Of a stretch of DNA of 64,000 bases, positions 26,117 to 35,397 are shown in pieces. The translations under genes were made by a program, and so were the position numbers. The stretch covers positions 186,001 to 250,000 of the forward strand of contig NZ_RQPI01000004.1 in assembly GCF_003854965.1 (NCBI RefSeq), in the 5' to 3' direction. The DNA is from Paenibacillus rhizophilus. GTDB lineage: Bacteria > Bacillota > Bacilli > Paenibacillales > Paenibacillaceae. Below the pieces are notes generated by a model. It saw only the letters and a list, made by a program, of their open reading frames with translations. It had not been told where the DNA came from and ran no database searches. Numbering within the stretch: the stretch's first letter is position 1; every line of letters begins with the position of its first letter.

Positions 26117-27016
26117 TCATGTTCTCAGCTGCCGCAGCGCTTTGGGAAGATCGGGATAAGTGAATACAAAGCCATGCTGCAGCAGCTTGGCGGGAAGAAC
26201 ACGCTGGCCCTTAAGCAAAATTTCTGACAGCTCGCCGAGGGCGGCTCTCAGCAGAAAGGCAGGCAGCGGGAACCAGTGGGGACGACTGTACACTTGTCCG
26301 ACAGCCGCACCGAACCGGTCGTTGGTCACCGGGTCAGGGGCGGTCGCGTTAACCGGTCCTGAAATATCGGAACAGGCGGCGCAGTAATCAATCAAAGCGA
26401 CCATGTCTGCTAGATGAATCCAGGACAACCACTGGCGGCCGCTGCCGATTTTGCCGACGAAGCCGAGCATATAGGGCAGCTTCATCTTCGGGAAGGCGCC
26501 GCCTTCATTGCCGAGCACAACGCCGGTCCTCAGTTTGACAAGCCTGACGCCTTCGTAAGTCTGATCAGCGGCATCTTCCCAGGTCTTCACGACCTCGGAA
26601 GGAAAATCCATCACCCGCGAGGGAGAGGATTCATCGAAGGTCTCGCTGAACGATGTGCCGTAAATCGCAACAGCGGATGCCTGAATGATGACCTGCGGTT
26701 TGGACTTCAGGAGACCAAGCAGATTGCCGGCTGCAGCACCGGTTTCAATCCGGGATTGCCGGATAAGCGATTTACCGCGTGCGTTCCAGCGCTGGCTCAG
26801 GCTAGCGCCGGCGAGATTAACGAGGACATGGGCTTCTTCCGCAGGTTCGGGATCGTTTGTAAGCCCATCCCAGGTTCGGTACAGCAGCTTAGAGTGAGAT
26901 ATAGCTTCCTCCGGCGTTTTGCGGCTGACGATGATTATTTCATGCCCAGCCTGCAGCCAGTATTGAGTCAGCGCGGTGCCGATAAAGCCGGTGCCGCCGC
27001 AAATAATCGCTTTCAT
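26117..27016 (-). CDS. TIGR01777-type NAD(P)-binding epimerase (YfhF-like)
   Basis: A protein of 299 residues with the extended-SDR cofactor motif 'GGTGFIGTALTQYWL' at the N-terminus and the family blocks 'NLAGASLSQRWN' and 'IYGTSF'. It is the usual SDR39U1/YfhF length with the C-terminal DUF1731-like segment ('FPLPAFLLRAALGELSEILL'). The reaction is not known for this family. It converges on the FHA gene with only 25 bases between stops and no clear terminator. Confidence 0.88.
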   Translation of the reverse strand: MKAIICGGTGFIGTALTQYWLQAGHEIIIVSRKTPEEAISHSKLLYRTWDGLTNDPEPAEEAHVLVNLAGASLSQRWNARGKSLIRQSRIETGAAAGNLLGLLKSKPQVIIQASAVAIYGTSFSETFDESSPSRVMDFPSEVVKTWEDAADQTYEGVRLVKLRTGVVLGNEGGAFPKMKLPYMLGFVGKIGSGRQWLSWIHLADMVALIDYCAACSDISGPVNATAPDPVTNDRFGAAVGQVYSRPHWFPLPAFLLRAALGELSEILLKGQRVLPAKLLQHGFVFTYPDLPKALRQLRT

Positions 27017-27083
27017 TTTATGGCCTCCTTGCCTTCGCGGGAGCGGTGCGCCGGGGTATGCTCAAGCTCAAACTATTGAAAGT

Positions 27084-27548
27084 TTACTTCATTAAATGAC
27101 GGTATGGGGAGTAGTCGATGTGGTTCTTTTCCAGAAATTGAACCAGAAAGCGGCTGTCCCGCCTTGGAGTGGCTGAGATGTAGCCTCTGATGCAGTGATC
27201 GCGTGTAACCTCGCTTGCATGGCTTTCGATGGCGATCCTGCCGATTTCGGCGGCGATGGAATGCTTGGCGATATCGCGGAACGGCCCGGGTACGGGCTGC
27301 ACCAACTGGTCGAGGAAGGCTTTGGATTCATCGCTCCACAGCGGACGGCTGCGTTCCACCCAGTAGTTCTGCCAGTCCAACTTGGATTTTCCGTCCGCCT
27401 TGGGCAGCACCTTGAGAAATTTGCGGAACATAAAATAGCCGCCGATGCACATGCAGCCCAGCAGCAGAAATGTCCAGAAAGCGATTGTGTTCATAAACCA
27501 ACTGTTCGGTGACATGGACAACCAGCCAAGCCCTGATTTAATAAACAT
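27084..27548 (-). CDS. DUF2621 family membrane protein (YneK-like)
   Basis: A protein of 154 residues with one membrane helix at about 20-42 and a cytoplasmic domain ('KLDWQNYWVERSRPLW', 'IGRIAIE', 'RDHCIRGYI') matching the Bacillales YneK family of unknown function. AGGTGATAG precedes the ATG. Confidence 0.8.
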   Translation of the reverse strand: MFIKSGLGWLSMSPNSWFMNTIAFWTFLLLGCMCIGGYFMFRKFLKVLPKADGKSKLDWQNYWVERSRPLWSDESKAFLDQLVQPVPGPFRDIAKHSIAAEIGRIAIESHASEVTRDHCIRGYISATPRRDSRFLVQFLEKNHIDYSPYRHLMK

Positions 27549-27719
27549 AATACTATCACCTCATCAATGATGATGATCACAGACTTCTTTCCAACTTAAA
27601 TTATAGCGTATAACCCGCATTTTGCGAAGGTGGAAGCCAGATATCGGCAATGCCTAGATTTATTGTCCCAATCACGATAAAATAAGTTTTAATTCGTGAA
27701 AGAAAGAGGGAAAAACGGC

Positions 27720-28847
27720 ATGCTAAAAATTGGTTCCCATGTTTCGTGCGCGGCTAAGGGACTGCTCAGCGCGGCAAATGAAGCGAATGAATACGGTTCA
27801 AGCTCTTTTATGATATATACTGGCGCACCGCAAAATACCCGCCGGAAACCGATCGAAGACATGTATCCCGAAGAAGGCAAAGCGGCGATGCGGGACAACG
27901 GCGTAGAAGAGATTGTCGTTCACGCTCCTTACATCATTAATCTGGGTTCTTACAAAAATCACACCTACCAGCTTGCCGTAGATTTTCTCCAGCAGGAGAT
28001 CCACCGCACCCATGCGCTGGGCGTCAAGCATATCGTGCTCCATCCGGGCGCTTATACGGACAAGGACCCGGAATACGGCATCCAGCGGATTGCCGACGGT
28101 CTGAACGAGGTGCTCGGCGGCACGCATGAGACGGAGGTCCATATTGCGCTTGAAACCATGGCCGGCAAAGGAACGGAAATGGGCCGGAGCTTTGAGGAAA
28201 TCGCATCCATAATCGATAAGGTCGTACACAACGAGCGGCTGTCGATCTGCCTGGATACCTGCCATATCCACGATGCCGGTTACGATATTGTAGGCGACCT
28301 GGACGGCGTGCTCGAACAGTTCAACAAGACAATCGGCTTGGACCGGATCGGCGTAGTGCATATCAACGACAGCAAAAATCCGATCGGTTCGCGTAAAGAC
28401 CGCCATACGCCGATCGGTTCGGGCTGGATCGGTTTTGATACGATTAACCGGGTGGTTCATCATGAACTCCTTGCCGGGCGCCCGTTCATTCTTGAAACGC
28501 CGTGGATCGGCAAAGACGCCAAGACCCAGCGGCCGATGTATGAAGCGGAAATCGCGCTGCTGCGCGGCAATGTTCAGGAGCGGTTCGGCGGAGAGTTTTT
28601 GGCCCAGGTCGAGGAGCTGCACGCTTTCTTCGCCAAGCAGGAGCTGGACCCAAGGCAGTATGTGCTGGACATTTGGAATTTGCTCAAGACCGATGCCAAG
28701 GCCAAAAAAGCCGATCCGCGCGAGCCGATGGAACGCCTTTACGATCTGGTAACCGCCGCCGATCTGTTCCCGGACTTAAGCGAAGAAGCGGTAAATCACC
28801 GGCTGATCGCTTGGCTGGCGGGCAAGCAGGTGCTGGTTAACGTTTAA
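27720..28847 (+). CDS. nfo: Endonuclease IV (AP endonuclease) with C-terminal extension
   Basis: A metal-dependent apurinic/apyrimidinic endonuclease of base-excision repair. The zinc-ligand motifs are all present: 'GSHVS', 'VVHAPYIIN', 'IVLHPGAY', 'ALETMAGKG', '[11 protein letters not shown]', '[10 protein letters not shown]', '[12 protein letters not shown]' and 'LETPW'. At 375 residues it is longer than the usual 270-320. The last about 90 residues, starting near '[15 protein letters not shown]', are a helical extension not needed for the fold. The ATG at 27720 is preferred over a GTG at 27696 because AGAGGGA lies at the right distance. It is followed by purU. Confidence 0.92.
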   Translation: MLKIGSHVSCAAKGLLSAANEANEYGSSSFMIYTGAPQNTRRKPIEDMYPEEGKAAMRDNGVEEIVVHAPYIINLGSYKNHTYQLAVDFLQQEIHRTHALGVKHIVLHPGAYTDKDPEYGIQRIADGLNEVLGGTHETEVHIALETMAGKGTEMGRSFEEIASIIDKVVHNERLSICLDTCHIHDAGYDIVGDLDGVLEQFNKTIGLDRIGVVHINDSKNPIGSRKDRHTPIGSGWIGFDTINRVVHHELLAGRPFILETPWIGKDAKTQRPMYEAEIALLRGNVQERFGGEFLAQVEELHAFFAKQELDPRQYVLDIWNLLKTDAKAKKADPREPMERLYDLVTAADLFPDLSEEAVNHRLIAWLAGKQVLVNV

Positions 28848-28889
28848 ACTCAGGCAATGCGTGAATGACGAGAGGATGGAAAGTACACA

Positions 28890-29789
28890 ATGGAATTGCA
28901 TGTAAAAAGAGAACATTCTTCTTCGGACGGGCAGCACCCGAACAGGGCGCGGATGCTCATCTCCTGTCCGGACGGCCCAGGAATTGTGGCTGCGGTATCC
29001 CGTTTTTTATTCGATCACGGTGCCAATATCGTGCAATCGGATCAGTATACGATGGACCCGTCGGGCGGAATGTTCTTTATGAGAATCGAATTCGATCTGC
29101 CGGAGCTGGAGCAGCGCATGGAGCAGCTTCAGGCGGAGTTCGGCGAAATCGCCGGACAGTTTCAAATGAACTGGCAAATGTTCAATGTCAGCCATAAAAA
29201 GAGACTCGCGATCTTCGTGTCGAAGGAGGATCATTGTCTTGTCGAACTGCTCTGGCAGTGGCAGGCGGGTGACCTGGATGCCGACATCGCGCTCGTTGTA
29301 AGCAATCACATCGATATGAAGGAGTACGTCGAGTCGTTCGGCATTCCGTATCATCACATTCCTGTAACGGGGGATACGAAGGCGGAGGCGGAACGGCGCC
29401 AATTGGAGGTTGTCGGAGAGGATATCGACGTTATTATTTTGGCGCGGTATATGCAGATTATCTCACCGTCGTTTATCGAGCATTACAGGAACCGGATTAT
29501 CAATATCCACCATTCGTTTCTTCCGGCCTTCATCGGCGGCAATCCTTATGCCCAGGCGTACCGGCGTGGGGTGAAGATTATCGGTGCTACCGCCCACTAT
29601 GTAACCGAGGAGCTTGACGGCGGCCCGATCATCGAACAGGATGTGCAGCGGGTCAGCCACGGGGACGATGTTGGCGAACTAAAGCGCATCGGCCGCACGA
29701 TTGAGCGTGTCGTTCTCGCCAGGGCAGTCAAATGGCATATCGAAGACCGTATCCTTGTTCATCAGAACAAGACGGTCGTGTTCAACTAA
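28890..29789 (+). CDS. purU: Formyltetrahydrofolate deformylase
   Basis: It hydrolyses 10-formyl-THF to formate and THF, balancing the one-carbon pool. A protein of 299 residues: an N-terminal ACT domain (about 28-100, 'ISCPDGPGIVAAVSRFL') and a formyltransferase-type catalytic domain with 'VILARYMQIISPSF', 'NIHHSFLPAFIGGNPY' and 'GATAHYVTEELDGGPIIEQD', which contain the catalytic Asn, His and Asp. It is followed by a strong terminator. Confidence 0.95.
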   Translation: MELHVKREHSSSDGQHPNRARMLISCPDGPGIVAAVSRFLFDHGANIVQSDQYTMDPSGGMFFMRIEFDLPELEQRMEQLQAEFGEIAGQFQMNWQMFNVSHKKRLAIFVSKEDHCLVELLWQWQAGDLDADIALVVSNHIDMKEYVESFGIPYHHIPVTGDTKAEAERRQLEVVGEDIDVIILARYMQIISPSFIEHYRNRIINIHHSFLPAFIGGNPYAQAYRRGVKIIGATAHYVTEELDGGPIIEQDVQRVSHGDDVGELKRIGRTIERVVLARAVKWHIEDRILVHQNKTVVFN

Positions 29790-29830
29790 TCGAATAGCTG
29801 CTTGCTTTATAGGTAAAAAAGCATTTTACC

Positions 29831-29865
29831 CACACTTTGGCGCTCTATGCCAAAGTGTGTTTTTT
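29831..29865 (+). terminator. Terminator after purU
   Basis: CACACTTTGGC (29831-29841) pairs with GCCAAAGTGTG (29849-29859), followed by six T. It lies only 35 bases before the first gene of Tad locus 2. Confidence 0.93.
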
Positions 29866-29900
29866 ATGCGCAAAATACACCTTGCAAAGGGGGGATCTGC

Positions 29901-30638
29901 TTGTCGGCGCAGCGCGGTCATTTATTGAAGCGCAATTATATTTTTGCTTTTCTGATTTTGATTGTCGGTTTCGGCGGTCTGTTGGGATATGATCTTTACT
30001 TCAAGCCCTATGTGCTGTCCCAGACCGTGGTGAAAATCAAGGTGGACGGAGGCGGCGTGCTGCCCAAGAATCACGAGCTGCAGGCGGGAGAGCTTTATCT
30101 CGATTCCGTCCAGACGAAGGATGTCCCGGGCGGTGCGGTAACTCAACTGAACCAGGCGGAGCGCAAAATTACGAACGTGAGCCTGACGGACGGCAGTATT
30201 TTGACAGAGGTGCTTGTCGATTTGAACGACTTGGAGCCGAGGGCGGACGAAGGGATTTTTCCGGTGCCGAAGGAAGCGGTCTATGCGATCAATGGCTCTC
30301 TACGCAGCAGGGACAAAGTGGACATCTATCTTGTGTTAGAGGAAGCGAAGGCTGCGGAAAACTCCAACATTGCTATGGCAGGCTCTGCACAGGGAAGCCC
30401 TGGCAGCGGGCAGGCGGCTGTGCCGGAGGTGGCTTTTTTAACCGGAGTGACCGTGAATTATGTCCGCACGGAAGATAACAACGACGTTCGCGATACGGAG
30501 CTTGGCAATGACAATAACCGGGTCACCTCGACCGGCAAGGTGGCGGTTCCAGAGCTGAAGCTGAAGAAGAGTGACGGCGAACTGCTGAAGCAATATCTGG
30601 AGCGCGGCTGCAAGCTTTGGATTGTCCGGGTGGAATAG
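29901..30638 (+). CDS. SAF-domain CpaB/RcpC-like protein (Tad locus 2)
   Basis: A protein of 245 residues with an N-terminal membrane helix (about residues 13-35) and a SAF-like beta-clip domain ('ELQAGELYLDSVQTKDVPGG', about 55-110), then a domain with a Gly/Ala/Ser-rich insert. CpaB proteins stabilise Flp assembly at the envelope. The TTG start at 29901 is supported by AAAGGGGGG six bases upstream; the frame also runs upstream into the purU terminator, which is not credible as coding. First gene of locus 2; no good promoter fits in the 35-base gap after the terminator. Confidence 0.78.
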   Translation: MSAQRGHLLKRNYIFAFLILIVGFGGLLGYDLYFKPYVLSQTVVKIKVDGGGVLPKNHELQAGELYLDSVQTKDVPGGAVTQLNQAERKITNVSLTDGSILTEVLVDLNDLEPRADEGIFPVPKEAVYAINGSLRSRDKVDIYLVLEEAKAAENSNIAMAGSAQGSPGSGQAAVPEVAFLTGVTVNYVRTEDNNDVRDTELGNDNNRVTSTGKVAVPELKLKKSDGELLKQYLERGCKLWIVRVE

Positions 30639-30653
30639 GAGGAATAAGGCTTT

Positions 30654-31718
30654 ATGAAAATATTCAGTCTCGGCCTGGACCAACTGACGATAAATGATAT
30701 CCGGCAGGCCGGCTATACCGTTGTTATGCAAAACGCGCTTCCCGATCCGCAGCAGGCAGCGGGCCATATGCTGATAGCTACAAGCGGACAGGCCGAAGTC
30801 TACGAACTGAGGAGGCTGCGCGAAAAGTTTCCGGATACGCTTATCCTATATTTTTACATGGAACGGGGCGTACGCGGGTATTACGGCATCCATCTGACCT
30901 GTGAGGAACTGGGCATCCATTTCCTGACGCCGCGCTCCACGTCATCGGCGATTATCGAAAAGATCAGGCTCGTCCTGAAGGACGACGGCGATGAACGCAG
31001 CAATGTGCTGGGGGTGCTTGGCTCCGGACCGGGAATCGGCTGCACGAGCGTAGCCGGATTGCTGGCGGGACGAATGGCGGCGGCGGGCAGACGGGTTATT
31101 ATGCTGGGAATGAATGTGTATGACCCGGGTTATGACCGTAAACCGGCAATCAGTCTGGACCGGATTCGGCCGAAGCTGACAGGCAGCAGACTCTATGATG
31201 AGGATTTTACCCAACTGATTGTGCAGGATGGCTACCGCTATTTGCCGGGAAACTGCGATTACTTAAGCGCCCAGGATTATCAGGAGAACGAGATGGAGTA
31301 TTTGCTCGCCCGTGCCTCGGACAACGCCGACATCGTTATCGCCGATCTCGGCTCCGTACCGGAGAGCGCGGCGTGGTATACCGGAATGAGAAAATCCGCG
31401 CTGCGCCTGCTCGTTACCCATCCGAAGCATGAACACAGACTTGAAGCGCTTATGGACTTGGCCGGGCATATGGACCTGCAGCCGCATGATTTCAAGCTCA
31501 TTATGAACCGCGGTGGCCAGGAGGAGAGCGTTTCCCCAAAAAGTATGGCTCTGCGCTTCGGCACCGAGATTTTTCTGGATATACCTTACTACCCGATGTC
31601 CTCCGGCAAGCTGCCGCTCGGCAAGAAAGAGCTTACACAGGCAGATGAAAAAGTCCGCGCGCTGCTGGCTGCTTTCGGCTTTGAGCCCGAGATCAAGAAG
31701 AAGGGGATGTTCTTATGA
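30654..31718 (+). CDS. TadZ/CpaE-like protein with degenerate P-loop (Tad locus 2)
   Basis: A protein of 354 residues. The N-terminal about 110 residues resemble a receiver fold, then a MinD-like domain. Where Walker A should be, the sequence is 'GSGPGIGCTSVAGLLAG' (about 122-138): glycines are kept, but the P-loop lysine is replaced, so ATP hydrolysis is doubtful. 'ADIVIADLGSVP' corresponds to Walker B and 'LRLLVTHPKHE' to a later strand. The order after CpaB and before the ATPase matches TadZ. AGGAGGAATAAGG lies upstream; its stop overlaps the next start (ATGA). Confidence 0.75.
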   Translation: MKIFSLGLDQLTINDIRQAGYTVVMQNALPDPQQAAGHMLIATSGQAEVYELRRLREKFPDTLILYFYMERGVRGYYGIHLTCEELGIHFLTPRSTSSAIIEKIRLVLKDDGDERSNVLGVLGSGPGIGCTSVAGLLAGRMAAAGRRVIMLGMNVYDPGYDRKPAISLDRIRPKLTGSRLYDEDFTQLIVQDGYRYLPGNCDYLSAQDYQENEMEYLLARASDNADIVIADLGSVPESAAWYTGMRKSALRLLVTHPKHEHRLEALMDLAGHMDLQPHDFKLIMNRGGQEESVSPKSMALRFGTEIFLDIPYYPMSSGKLPLGKKELTQADEKVRALLAAFGFEPEIKKKGMFL

Positions 31719-33184
31719 GCAGTGTAGCGGGCTCCGGCCTTACAGTTGCTTCTGCGGCAGGAACTCCGTTCTCGCTTAAACAGAGCGTGCTCCGCGGCAG
31801 CAGACCGGGAAAGGATGACTTCCCTTCCTTCCTGCAAAAAATGAAAAGAGAGATGAACGCAGGTCTGGAGCGGGAGGATGAAGCGTATTTCGAGCTTAAC
31901 GCCAAGGCGCTGACAGGCGACCCGCAGGCGGTCAGCTTTTTTATGAATGAAATTGAAAAATACTTGCGAAAGACGCCTTATTCCGGCAGCGTTCCCGAAG
32001 CATACGACACGGCGGCCGAAGCGCTGTTTCATGAATGGAAAGGATTTGGCCCGGCTTACCGCTGGTTCACGGATCGGGCGTACAGTGAGTCGACGGGGCT
32101 GCAAATTATCGGGAGGCAAATTTTTTACAATGTAAAAGGCAAATTTGTTCCTTACCCGTATGAGATGCCGTCACTAGACCGGGTAGAGCAGTTAAAGCGT
32201 TCGCTGCTGAAGAGCGATCCGAACAAGAAGCTGAACAAGGATAATCCGTCCGTCGAGTTCAAAATGGATGATCCGCTCTGGCCCGGCAGGTTTATCCGGC
32301 TCGCCATTTGGGTTTCGCCGCGTGTATGGGATGGCTTTACCACGATTTCCATGCGGCGGCAGGTGGTCGAATTTCTCGATCTGGACGATCAGGCGGGAAC
32401 GGAATGCATTCCGGCAGAGGCCGTACCGATGATTCGCGCGCTGGCAATGACTTTTCGCAACACGATTATTGCCGGCTCTGTCGGCTCGGGCAAAACGACC
32501 TTTGCCAATACGATTGTCGGCGAGCAGCTACTCGGTTCCGCCTCCTGCATGGGCGTGGTGATGATTGAGAAGCATCCGGAATCGACACTGCCCTACCAAA
32601 TTAAAGGGCACCGGATTATCCCCATCCAGGCCGCCAATGAAGAACTGATGGAAGTGGGGATAGAATCGCTGCGGCATGATCCAAACCTTCTCTACATGAC
32701 AGAAATGCGGTACAACGAATGGGAATTTTACCTGTGGAGCGGAGAAAAGGGTTACGACGGCATAACGGGAACCTTTCACACCGTTGATTCGGAGGATATT
32801 CCCTATCAGGGGGCTTTTGCCGTATCGACCCGTATTGGCGGAAGTTTAAAAGGTCACCTGGTTTCCGCGCTGAAGGCATGCGAGCTTGTGTTTATTCTCG
32901 AAAGCGCGGGGGAAGGCAGAAAGCGGCTGGCATGTATTTCCGAAGTGTTTTACGACGAAGCCCGTAATTCGGTGTTTGCCAATGATCTGATGCGCTGGGA
33001 TGAGGAGAAAAGAGATTGGACCTACAATGCCGGAGTCACCGAGGGGCTTGCCCTAAAGATGCGGAAGAGAAATGAGGAAGCCGCGCTGGCGCTGAGGGAT
33101 TCGTTAATTAGGCTGGCCGGCGCGAAGCCGTTGTCCAACCCTCTAAGGGAAAGTCTGAAATCCAGAATTGTGCTGAACGAGTGA
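31715..33184 (+). CDS. Divergent TadA/CpaF-type secretion ATPase (Tad locus 2)
   Basis: A protein of 489 residues. The N-terminal about 230 residues are unlike locus 1 TadA. The ATPase core has Walker A 'AGSVGSGKTTFANT' (Lys about residue 263), an acidic segment 'VVMIEKHPEST', 'LLYMTEMRYNEWEF' as Walker B equivalent and 'GITGTFHTVDSED' as His-box. The usual 'GEVRG' is absent. The key nucleotide residues remain, so it is probably an active motor of an atypical type IV-pilus-like machine. It overlaps the TadZ-like gene by four bases. Confidence 0.8.
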   Translation: MSSVAGSGLTVASAAGTPFSLKQSVLRGSRPGKDDFPSFLQKMKREMNAGLEREDEAYFELNAKALTGDPQAVSFFMNEIEKYLRKTPYSGSVPEAYDTAAEALFHEWKGFGPAYRWFTDRAYSESTGLQIIGRQIFYNVKGKFVPYPYEMPSLDRVEQLKRSLLKSDPNKKLNKDNPSVEFKMDDPLWPGRFIRLAIWVSPRVWDGFTTISMRRQVVEFLDLDDQAGTECIPAEAVPMIRALAMTFRNTIIAGSVGSGKTTFANTIVGEQLLGSASCMGVVMIEKHPESTLPYQIKGHRIIPIQAANEELMEVGIESLRHDPNLLYMTEMRYNEWEFYLWSGEKGYDGITGTFHTVDSEDIPYQGAFAVSTRIGGSLKGHLVSALKACELVFILESAGEGRKRLACISEVFYDEARNSVFANDLMRWDEEKRDWTYNAGVTEGLALKMRKRNEEAALALRDSLIRLAGAKPLSNPLRESLKSRIVLNE

Positions 33185-33196
33185 GGCGGTGAAAAA

Positions 33197-34246
33197 GTGA
33201 ATGGAGTGTTTTACCTGCTGCGCTTTGTGCTGCACCTGCTGATCGTTTGGGGAATTTGGCTGCTGGTCAAACCGCTTACGGAACAGGGAATCCGGCATTT
33301 TGCGGCAAAAATCAATTACCTATTTATTAGCAGAAGAAAAATTCTCGGGCGGAAAGCGGGCGGTATTCCCCGGTATGTGCCGTTTTACAATCATTTGGAC
33401 AATCTCCTGTACATCGCCAAACGAAATTACGAGCCGGGAACGACTGTGCTGCGGTTCATGGTGCAGTCGGGTCTTTTGGCCGCCGCCGTGTTCTTGTCGG
33501 GTCTGCTCACGCTCCGCGAACTTCCGGGTCATTTGGACTTTCATAATCCTTTTTTGGAAGGGGTGTCGTTTGACAGTGGACGTCCTTGGCGGGACGGGTG
33601 GCGGCTGCCTATGTTCTTGGCGGTTCTCGCCGGAATGCTGCCCTATCTGCGGCTTCGGTATGCTTATGCGCATAAAAAAGTGAAAGGCAGCTACCATCTG
33701 CTGGATGTAGTCAAAATCGCCGCGAAGTTTACACATTTGCCTGTCGATGCGCTGCTTGGCAGAACGGCAGATTATTTGGACGAAGACAATGTCCTTGTAA
33801 CGCCGCTAAAAATACTGGCTGCCTCTTTCGCCAATTACAGCAGTGAGCACGAGCTTGCTGCGGAGACACAGCGTTTTGCCAATGCGGTCAGCACCACTTT
33901 TGCCGTTGAGTTCGTTTCGGATCTGCTGTACTGCGAGAAGGAGGGCGGCTATTACCTGAAAAATTCCCTGATGATGCTTAACCGCTCGATGGAGCAGCAG
34001 CGGGAGACGATTTTGGAGGTCAAGGCCAACAGCAGGGATGCGATTAGTCTGGGGCTTTACGGTAATCTGGTTGTGCTGTTCTTTTCCATCGGAACCTTCA
34101 TTTATATGCTGAAGCCCGGAGTCTACTTTCGGCTGCAGTTTGAGACCCGAGCCGGTTTGGCTTTTCTGATGGTTATTGTCTCGGGCCTGTTTCTGTCTTT
34201 TGTGATCAGCAGCGTGCTGGCCAAGCCCAAACTCGATTACCACTGA
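33197..34246 (+). CDS. Multi-pass membrane platform protein, TadB-like position (Tad locus 2)
   Basis: A protein of 349 residues with hydrophobic segments near 5-25, 85-105, 133-150, 285-305 and 318-340, and a soluble helical part between about 155 and 280. The layout resembles a GspF/TadB platform protein but I see no clear family signature, so the assignment rests on position and topology. The start is GTG at 33197 after AGGCGGTGA. It is followed 10 bases later by a second such protein. Confidence 0.7.
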   Translation: MNGVFYLLRFVLHLLIVWGIWLLVKPLTEQGIRHFAAKINYLFISRRKILGRKAGGIPRYVPFYNHLDNLLYIAKRNYEPGTTVLRFMVQSGLLAAAVFLSGLLTLRELPGHLDFHNPFLEGVSFDSGRPWRDGWRLPMFLAVLAGMLPYLRLRYAYAHKKVKGSYHLLDVVKIAAKFTHLPVDALLGRTADYLDEDNVLVTPLKILAASFANYSSEHELAAETQRFANAVSTTFAVEFVSDLLYCEKEGGYYLKNSLMMLNRSMEQQRETILEVKANSRDAISLGLYGNLVVLFFSIGTFIYMLKPGVYFRLQFETRAGLAFLMVIVSGLFLSFVISSVLAKPKLDYH

Positions 34247-34256
34247 GGAGATTTGT

Positions 34257-35126
34257 ATGGACAGATTATTTTTGCTGACTGCCGTACTCGGCATCGTCTA
34301 TCTCGCTTTAGTTGTGTTTGTCGGCGCCACAGGAAAACGGGAGCGTTACATGCTGCGTTTGCAGCAGAGATGGAACGGAATGGGAGAACGCATGGAGAAC
34401 GGCAGGCTTCAGCAGGTTCTTTATGCCGCAGGCTTGACTGTATCCGCCCGGAAGGTTACTCTGCTTCGTTATTTGGCGGCTTTTCTCTATCTTCTCGTAA
34501 AAATATTGGGCGACTATATCCGCGGTTTACCGTTCAATGCATACGATTTGCTGATCGCCGCGATGATTATCGGCTTTACGAGTCCGGCCCGCTATCTTCC
34601 GTTCGGCTGGCTGCTTTCGTGGCTGCATCAGAGATCCGTTGTTCAAAAGGATAGCGAATTGATCTCGTTTCTGCGGCTTTATGAGAACAACAGGCTGCGC
34701 AGGCGGGGATATGTGCAGTTTGGCGCTTTCTGCGCCGGGACTGCCGGACATTTTGTCCACATCCGTCACGATTTGTACGAACTGTCGGAACGGGCGGTCG
34801 ATGAGGGGCCTGAGCGGGCCATCGAATGGTTCTGCGATCAGTTTCCTGAGGGCCATGCTTTTATCGGCGATATCCGGTCAATTCTGCTGGCTACGGAGGG
34901 GATGGATGATGATACGGAGGCCGCCGCTTATTTGCGGGAGCAGGGTAAAATGATCGCCAAAATATCCAGCGACCAATATCTGCGCAAGTGGTCTCTGATT
35001 GGGGATATCTCCTCGATTATTAATGTGATTCCGTCGATTGCCACCTTTTTAATGATCGTAACACTGGCCATGCAGTACATCATGCTGATCAAGGGGAATT
35101 TTAACGATATTCGCCTATTTCAGTGA
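34257..35126 (+). CDS. Multi-pass membrane platform protein, TadC-like position (Tad locus 2)
   Basis: A protein of 289 residues with an N-terminal helix (about 4-25), paired hydrophobic segments near 65-85 and 95-125, a polar helical core ('RAIEWFCDQFPEGHAFIGD') and a C-terminal helix (about 255-278). It is probably the second half of the platform. GAGGAGATTTGT lies upstream of the ATG. Family assignment is inferred from order and topology. Confidence 0.68.
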   Translation: MDRLFLLTAVLGIVYLALVVFVGATGKRERYMLRLQQRWNGMGERMENGRLQQVLYAAGLTVSARKVTLLRYLAAFLYLLVKILGDYIRGLPFNAYDLLIAAMIIGFTSPARYLPFGWLLSWLHQRSVVQKDSELISFLRLYENNRLRRRGYVQFGAFCAGTAGHFVHIRHDLYELSERAVDEGPERAIEWFCDQFPEGHAFIGDIRSILLATEGMDDDTEAAAYLREQGKMIAKISSDQYLRKWSLIGDISSIINVIPSIATFLMIVTLAMQYIMLIKGNFNDIRLFQ

Positions 35127-35184
35127 ATAAATGTCATATTCAATCAGCACATAAAAAAATAAAATTAAAAGGGAGATATTAACA

Positions 35185-35391
35185 ATGAAAAAAGATGCTA
35201 TTTCTACGGGGCTGTTTATCGCAATCGGGTTTCTGTGTGTCGCTATTGTCATTGCCGTGCTGATTCCGGTCGTGCGGGATGTAATTGATGATGCCGACGA
35301 CAACCGTCCAACCGTGCCGGCGGTCAGTATGACGCAGCCGCTTAACCCTGCCGATCCGACGTCTGATGTATCATTCCTCTTGGGAGCCTAG
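35185..35391 (+). CDS. Small membrane peptide 1 (Tad locus 2), pilin candidate
   Basis: A peptide of 68 residues. 'MKKDAISTGLFIAIGFLCV' leads into a hydrophobic helix (about 8-30), then an acidic stretch and a Pro/Thr/Asp-rich tail. It shares its first about 15 residues with the next peptide (identical or similar at most positions). It lacks the Gly/Glu5 processing motif of a true Flp pilin. GGGAGATATT precedes the ATG. In a Tad-type gene order this is the place for the fibre subunit. Confidence 0.7.
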   Translation: MKKDAISTGLFIAIGFLCVAIVIAVLIPVVRDVIDDADDNRPTVPAVSMTQPLNPADPTSDVSFLLGA

Positions 35392-35397
35392 CAGTCG

